DNA of 64,000 bases, taken from contig QAMK01000010.1 of the NCBI GenBank assembly GCA_003149915.1, forward strand, positions 1 through 64,000, in the 5' to 3' direction. The stretch is from Bacillota bacterium. GTDB lineage: Bacteria > Bacillota_I > Bacilli_A > RF39 > UBA660. Of this stretch, positions 62,130-64,000 are shown piece after piece (position 1 is the stretch's first letter; the number at the start of each line of letters is the position of its first letter). Under the pieces are notes generated by a model, which worked only from the letters and a program-made list of their open reading frames with translations, was not told the DNA's origin and made no database searches. Made by a program: the position numbers and the translations under genes.

Positions 62130-62417
62130 TTATTCTCCTACTGGATAGCAGCTTGCTTGCTTCTTATCCTTACCGACACGTTCGAACTTAACGATACCAT
62201 CTACAGTTGAGTATAGAGTATCATCGCTTCCCTTTCTAACGTTTACACCAGGGAATACTTTTGTTCCTCTTTGACGATAAAGAATAGAACCAGCTGTTAC
62301 AAATTCACCATCACTAGCTTTGGCACCAAGTCTACGACCGATAGAATCACGACCATTAGATGTAGAACCTTGTCCTTTATGGTGAGCAAATAACTGAATA
62401 TTAAACAAAAATCTCAT
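62130..62417 (-). CDS. rpmA: 50S ribosomal protein L27 with Prp-cleaved N-terminus
   Basis: 95 residues. Body: [56 protein letters not shown], conserved near the peptidyl-transferase centre. N-terminal 11 residues [11 protein letters not shown] are the Bacillota-type extension (LQFFA-like) that Prp removes before HHKG. The gene starts inside the last codons of prp (overlap 4 bases), coupling substrate and protease. Confidence 0.98.
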   Translation of the reverse strand: MRFLFNIQLFAHHKGQGSTSNGRDSIGRRLGAKASDGEFVTAGSILYRQRGTKVFPGVNVRKGSDDTLYSTVDGIVKFERVGKDKKQASCYPVGE

Positions 62418-62734
62418 TTGGTATCCTCCTTACTAATTATTTTTAAATTCTTCGGATATTGGTCATGTAACTCTTCCAATAAAGAAATCATATTGGCAAG
62501 TAACGTTTGACAAACATCACTACTATTTTGTACTTGAATCAACACGCCTTTCGAATCTTGTCTCGCTAAAATCCAATCTTTATCGATTTCTAAAATGCCA
62601 TTCACTGTCGTAATCACACAAGAACTGACAGCAGCACAGACGATATCTTTTCCAAAATCATCGTACATCGCATGACCTTGAATCGATACTTCTTGAATTT
62701 GTTGATTCTTTTTCGTTACAGAAACTTTAATCAT
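62414..62734 (-). CDS. prp: Ribosomal-processing cysteine protease Prp
   Basis: 106 residues. Cleaves the N-terminal extension of L27. The catalytic pair is His21 in [10 protein letters not shown] and Cys33 in [10 protein letters not shown], the family signature GHA-x8[10 protein letters not shown]. Middle gene of rplU-prp-rpmA; overlaps rpmA by 4 bases and follows rplU by 2. The presence of the substrate's cleavage site in rpmA confirms the call. Confidence 0.97.
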   Translation of the reverse strand: MIKVSVTKKNQQIQEVSIQGHAMYDDFGKDIVCAAVSSCVITTVNGILEIDKDWILARQDSKGVLIQVQNSSDVCQTLLANMISLLEELHDQYPKNLKIISKEDTK

Positions 62735-62736
62735 AA

Positions 62737-63039
62737 TTAACCATTAATCTTTGTAATTTCAACTTTTGTATATGGTTGTCTATGACCTTGTTTTTTACGG
62801 TTACTATTTCCTTTTTGTTTGTAAGTATAAATCGTAATTTTCTTACCTTTACCTTGTTTCAAAACTTTTCCAGAAACAGTAGCACCTTTTACAAGCGGAT
62901 TACCAATTTTGTCATCAAGCATTAAAACTTCATCAAAAGTAACTGTATCGTTTTCATTTGCTGCAATCTTTTCTAAAAATAGAACAGTTCCTTCAGTTAC
63001 GTAATATTGCTTTCCACCATGTCTAATAACTGCTTTCAT
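62737..63039 (-). CDS. rplU: 50S ribosomal protein L21
   Basis: 100 residues, normal. [55 protein letters not shown] (23S rRNA-binding C-terminus). AGGAGG before the ATG. First gene of the unit; a structured leader candidate lies before it. Confidence 0.98.
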   Translation of the reverse strand: MKAVIRHGGKQYYVTEGTVLFLEKIAANENDTVTFDEVLMLDDKIGNPLVKGATVSGKVLKQGKGKKITIYTYKQKGNSNRKKQGHRQPYTKVEITKING

Positions 63040-63049
63040 GAATATACCT

Positions 63050-63150
63050 CCTTATTTTTTTGACTAGACTCACTCGGAAGGTACAAGAATAAACTTGTTT
63101 TTTAACCTTTTTGATGTGGTTTGAGCACTAAGAGGCTTCAAACATATAAT
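63050..63150 (-). ncRNA. Candidate L21 leader
   Basis: The minus-strand leader before rplU has GC-rich blocks around TTATTCTTGTACCTTCCGAG and TGAAGCCTCTTAGTGCTC in AT-rich DNA. The place and rough pattern match the Rfam L21 leader that precedes rplU in Bacillota. Not tested by covariance; a modest call. Confidence 0.45.
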
Positions 63151-63179
63151 ATTTAAACATAAAACCACAAAATAGTCAA
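63151..63179 (-). promoter_or_regulatory. Possible rplU promoter
   Basis: TTGACT (63174-63179), 17-base spacer, TTAAAT (63151-63156) on the minus strand; a spacing of 18 gives TAAATA. The -35 lies 7 bp before the end of the upstream gene. Confidence 0.45.
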
Positions 63180-63185
63180 ACAAAA

Positions 63186-64000
63186 TCAATCGTTTCCTAA
63201 GAATTTAGACTTTCGGTACAAATCGACAGAAGGAACACCGCGCACTTTGACATACTCTTTCGGACAATCCTCTAAGGAATGATGTTCCATGAACGTTTCC
63301 ACGTCGTCACGATGATCTCCAAAATAATATCTCGCAAGACACACACCATCATCTGTTAACAAAGGTTTGACAACATGTTCGACAACAGAATAAAAAGAAT
63401 GTAATTCTGTCACATAATCAGCTGCTCCATACGGTCTAAAGTCACCCCAATCAAAGATGTTGGATAACAAAATGGTTCCATAATACCCTTTTTTATTCAA
63501 AATACATTGTGGTAACGATGAGAAATCAGCCGTATAAAACCGAATATTAATTTGATTTAAACGTTTTTGTAAATTGTCGTAGTTTTCTTCTGAATAGTAA
63601 TTTGCATCCGAAATCAAAGGCACCATTTCCGTTCGAAATAAATTAGTAATTTTACTAGAATCTTTCACATTCCTATAAATAGAAAACCAAAACTTCTGTG
63701 CATCCTCTGGCATCTCATAAAAAATCTCATTACAAATCTTTGGTGAAAACGATGCATCGGGATTATCAGAAGTTGGAATAAATTCCAAAAACTCTTCTCT
63801 AGATAAACATCTAATGGCTGCTAACTTCAATTCCCCATAATATTTGACCAACGGATTCTTATCAAAGGCATCGATGGAAGAAGCACCATTTTGGGCTAAA
63901 AACAAAGCCTGATCCAAAGAACCAGTAATGGTAAGTGCCGGTTGATTCGCTATCGAAAAATAAGGTAAATACCCTGGAATCCATTCGTTACTAAAGGCAA
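63186..64000 (-). CDS. DUF3419-like putative methyltransferase, cut by the right edge
   Basis: At least 271 residues can be read to the edge; the start is outside the window and the in-frame TTG at 63917 is not the true start, since the frame continues open upstream (GYLPYFSIANQPALTITGSLDQALFL). The block LTITGSLDQALFLAQNGASSIDAFDKNPLVKYYGELKLAAI looks like a Rossmann methyltransferase glycine loop followed by an acidic strand end, and matches DUF3419 layout. YGTILLSNIFDWGDFRPYG and YVTELHSFYSVVEHVVKPLL follow, then RYYFGD. Substrate unknown; BtaA-like betaine-lipid enzymes are in this superfamily. Confidence 0.8.
   Translation of the reverse strand, partial: AFSNEWIPGYLPYFSIANQPALTITGSLDQALFLAQNGASSIDAFDKNPLVKYYGELKLAAIRCLSREEFLEFIPTSDNPDASFSPKICNEIFYEMPEDAQKFWFSIYRNVKDSSKITNLFRTEMVPLISDANYYSEENYDNLQKRLNQINIRFYTADFSSLPQCILNKKGYYGTILLSNIFDWGDFRPYGAADYVTELHSFYSVVEHVVKPLLTDDGVCLARYYFGDHRDDVETFMEHHSLEDCPKEYVKVRGVPSVDLYRKSKFLGND

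Overview
The window is a low-GC, densely packed bacterial chromosome segment. The families present (Prp-processed L27, T-box, AddAB, Rel, QueH, UppP, L20 and L21 leaders) point to a Bacillota/Bacilli-type organism, perhaps an uncultured gut lineage near the Mollicutes. TGA is used as a stop (queA, dtd, queH and the 22391-23944 gene end in TGA), so the Mycoplasma code does not apply. About 85% of the genes lie on the minus strand. No rRNA, tRNA, CRISPR array, prophage or plasmid module was seen.

Read from right to left (the direction of transcription), the backbone resembles the order I recall around rplU-obg-ruv-que-rel-his in Bacillus subtilis: rplU-prp-rpmA, obgE, yebC, queH, addB-addA, uppP, ruvA-ruvB-queA-tgt, a YrzE/TIGR04086-like gene, a SpoVB-like flippase, rel-dtd, T-box-hisS-aspS, then infC-rpmI-rplT and rpsB-tsf. 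Genes between these blocks are the lineage-specific part.

Region by region. 1-4.2 kb: two type IV pilin-like preproteins (one cut by the window edge), a transglutaminase-like protein, a secreted GHL10-type hydrolase and an unknown gene. 4.3-7.8 kb: translation genes with an L20-type leader; S2 and L20 carry unusual C-terminal tails. 7.8-10.1 kb: three unknown genes. 10.2-13.6 kb: T-box hisS-aspS, with a Cys/His-rich tail on HisRS. 13.6-17.9 kb: unknown genes and an intact 1593-bp IS4-family element whose 14-bp terminal repeats and 8-bp target duplication can be read directly. 17.9-21.6 kb: AI-2E-type permease, dtd and rel. 21.6-30.2 kb: envelope genes (YfhO, a CmpB-like membrane protein, a flippase, secreted and anchored proteins, a PAP2 phosphatase). 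30.2-34.8 kb: an OmpR-type two-component system, a possible small RNA, a YetF-like protein. 34.9-39.4 kb: queuosine and Holliday-junction genes. 39.4-45.5 kb: membrane genes, including UppP beside a DUF368-like protein, and a CBS/DRTGG pyrophosphatase. 45.5-51 kb: AddAB. 51-56.3 kb: MBL hydrolase, queH, yebC, two plus-strand genes and obgE. 56.3-59 kb: a hybrid histidine kinase plus an Hpt-receiver protein with no output domain. 59-64 kb: an AMP-forming ligase, a HAD-like protein, MazG, the L27 operon and a partial DUF3419-like gene.

No single complete undescribed system stands out. The best leads are the UppP/DUF368-like pair, the output-less phosphorelay, acidic-residue swaps in the Rel hydrolase site, the metal-binding tail on HisRS, the extra tails on S2 and L20, and a probable AUA start for infC. 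All function calls come from reading motifs by eye; no database search was run.
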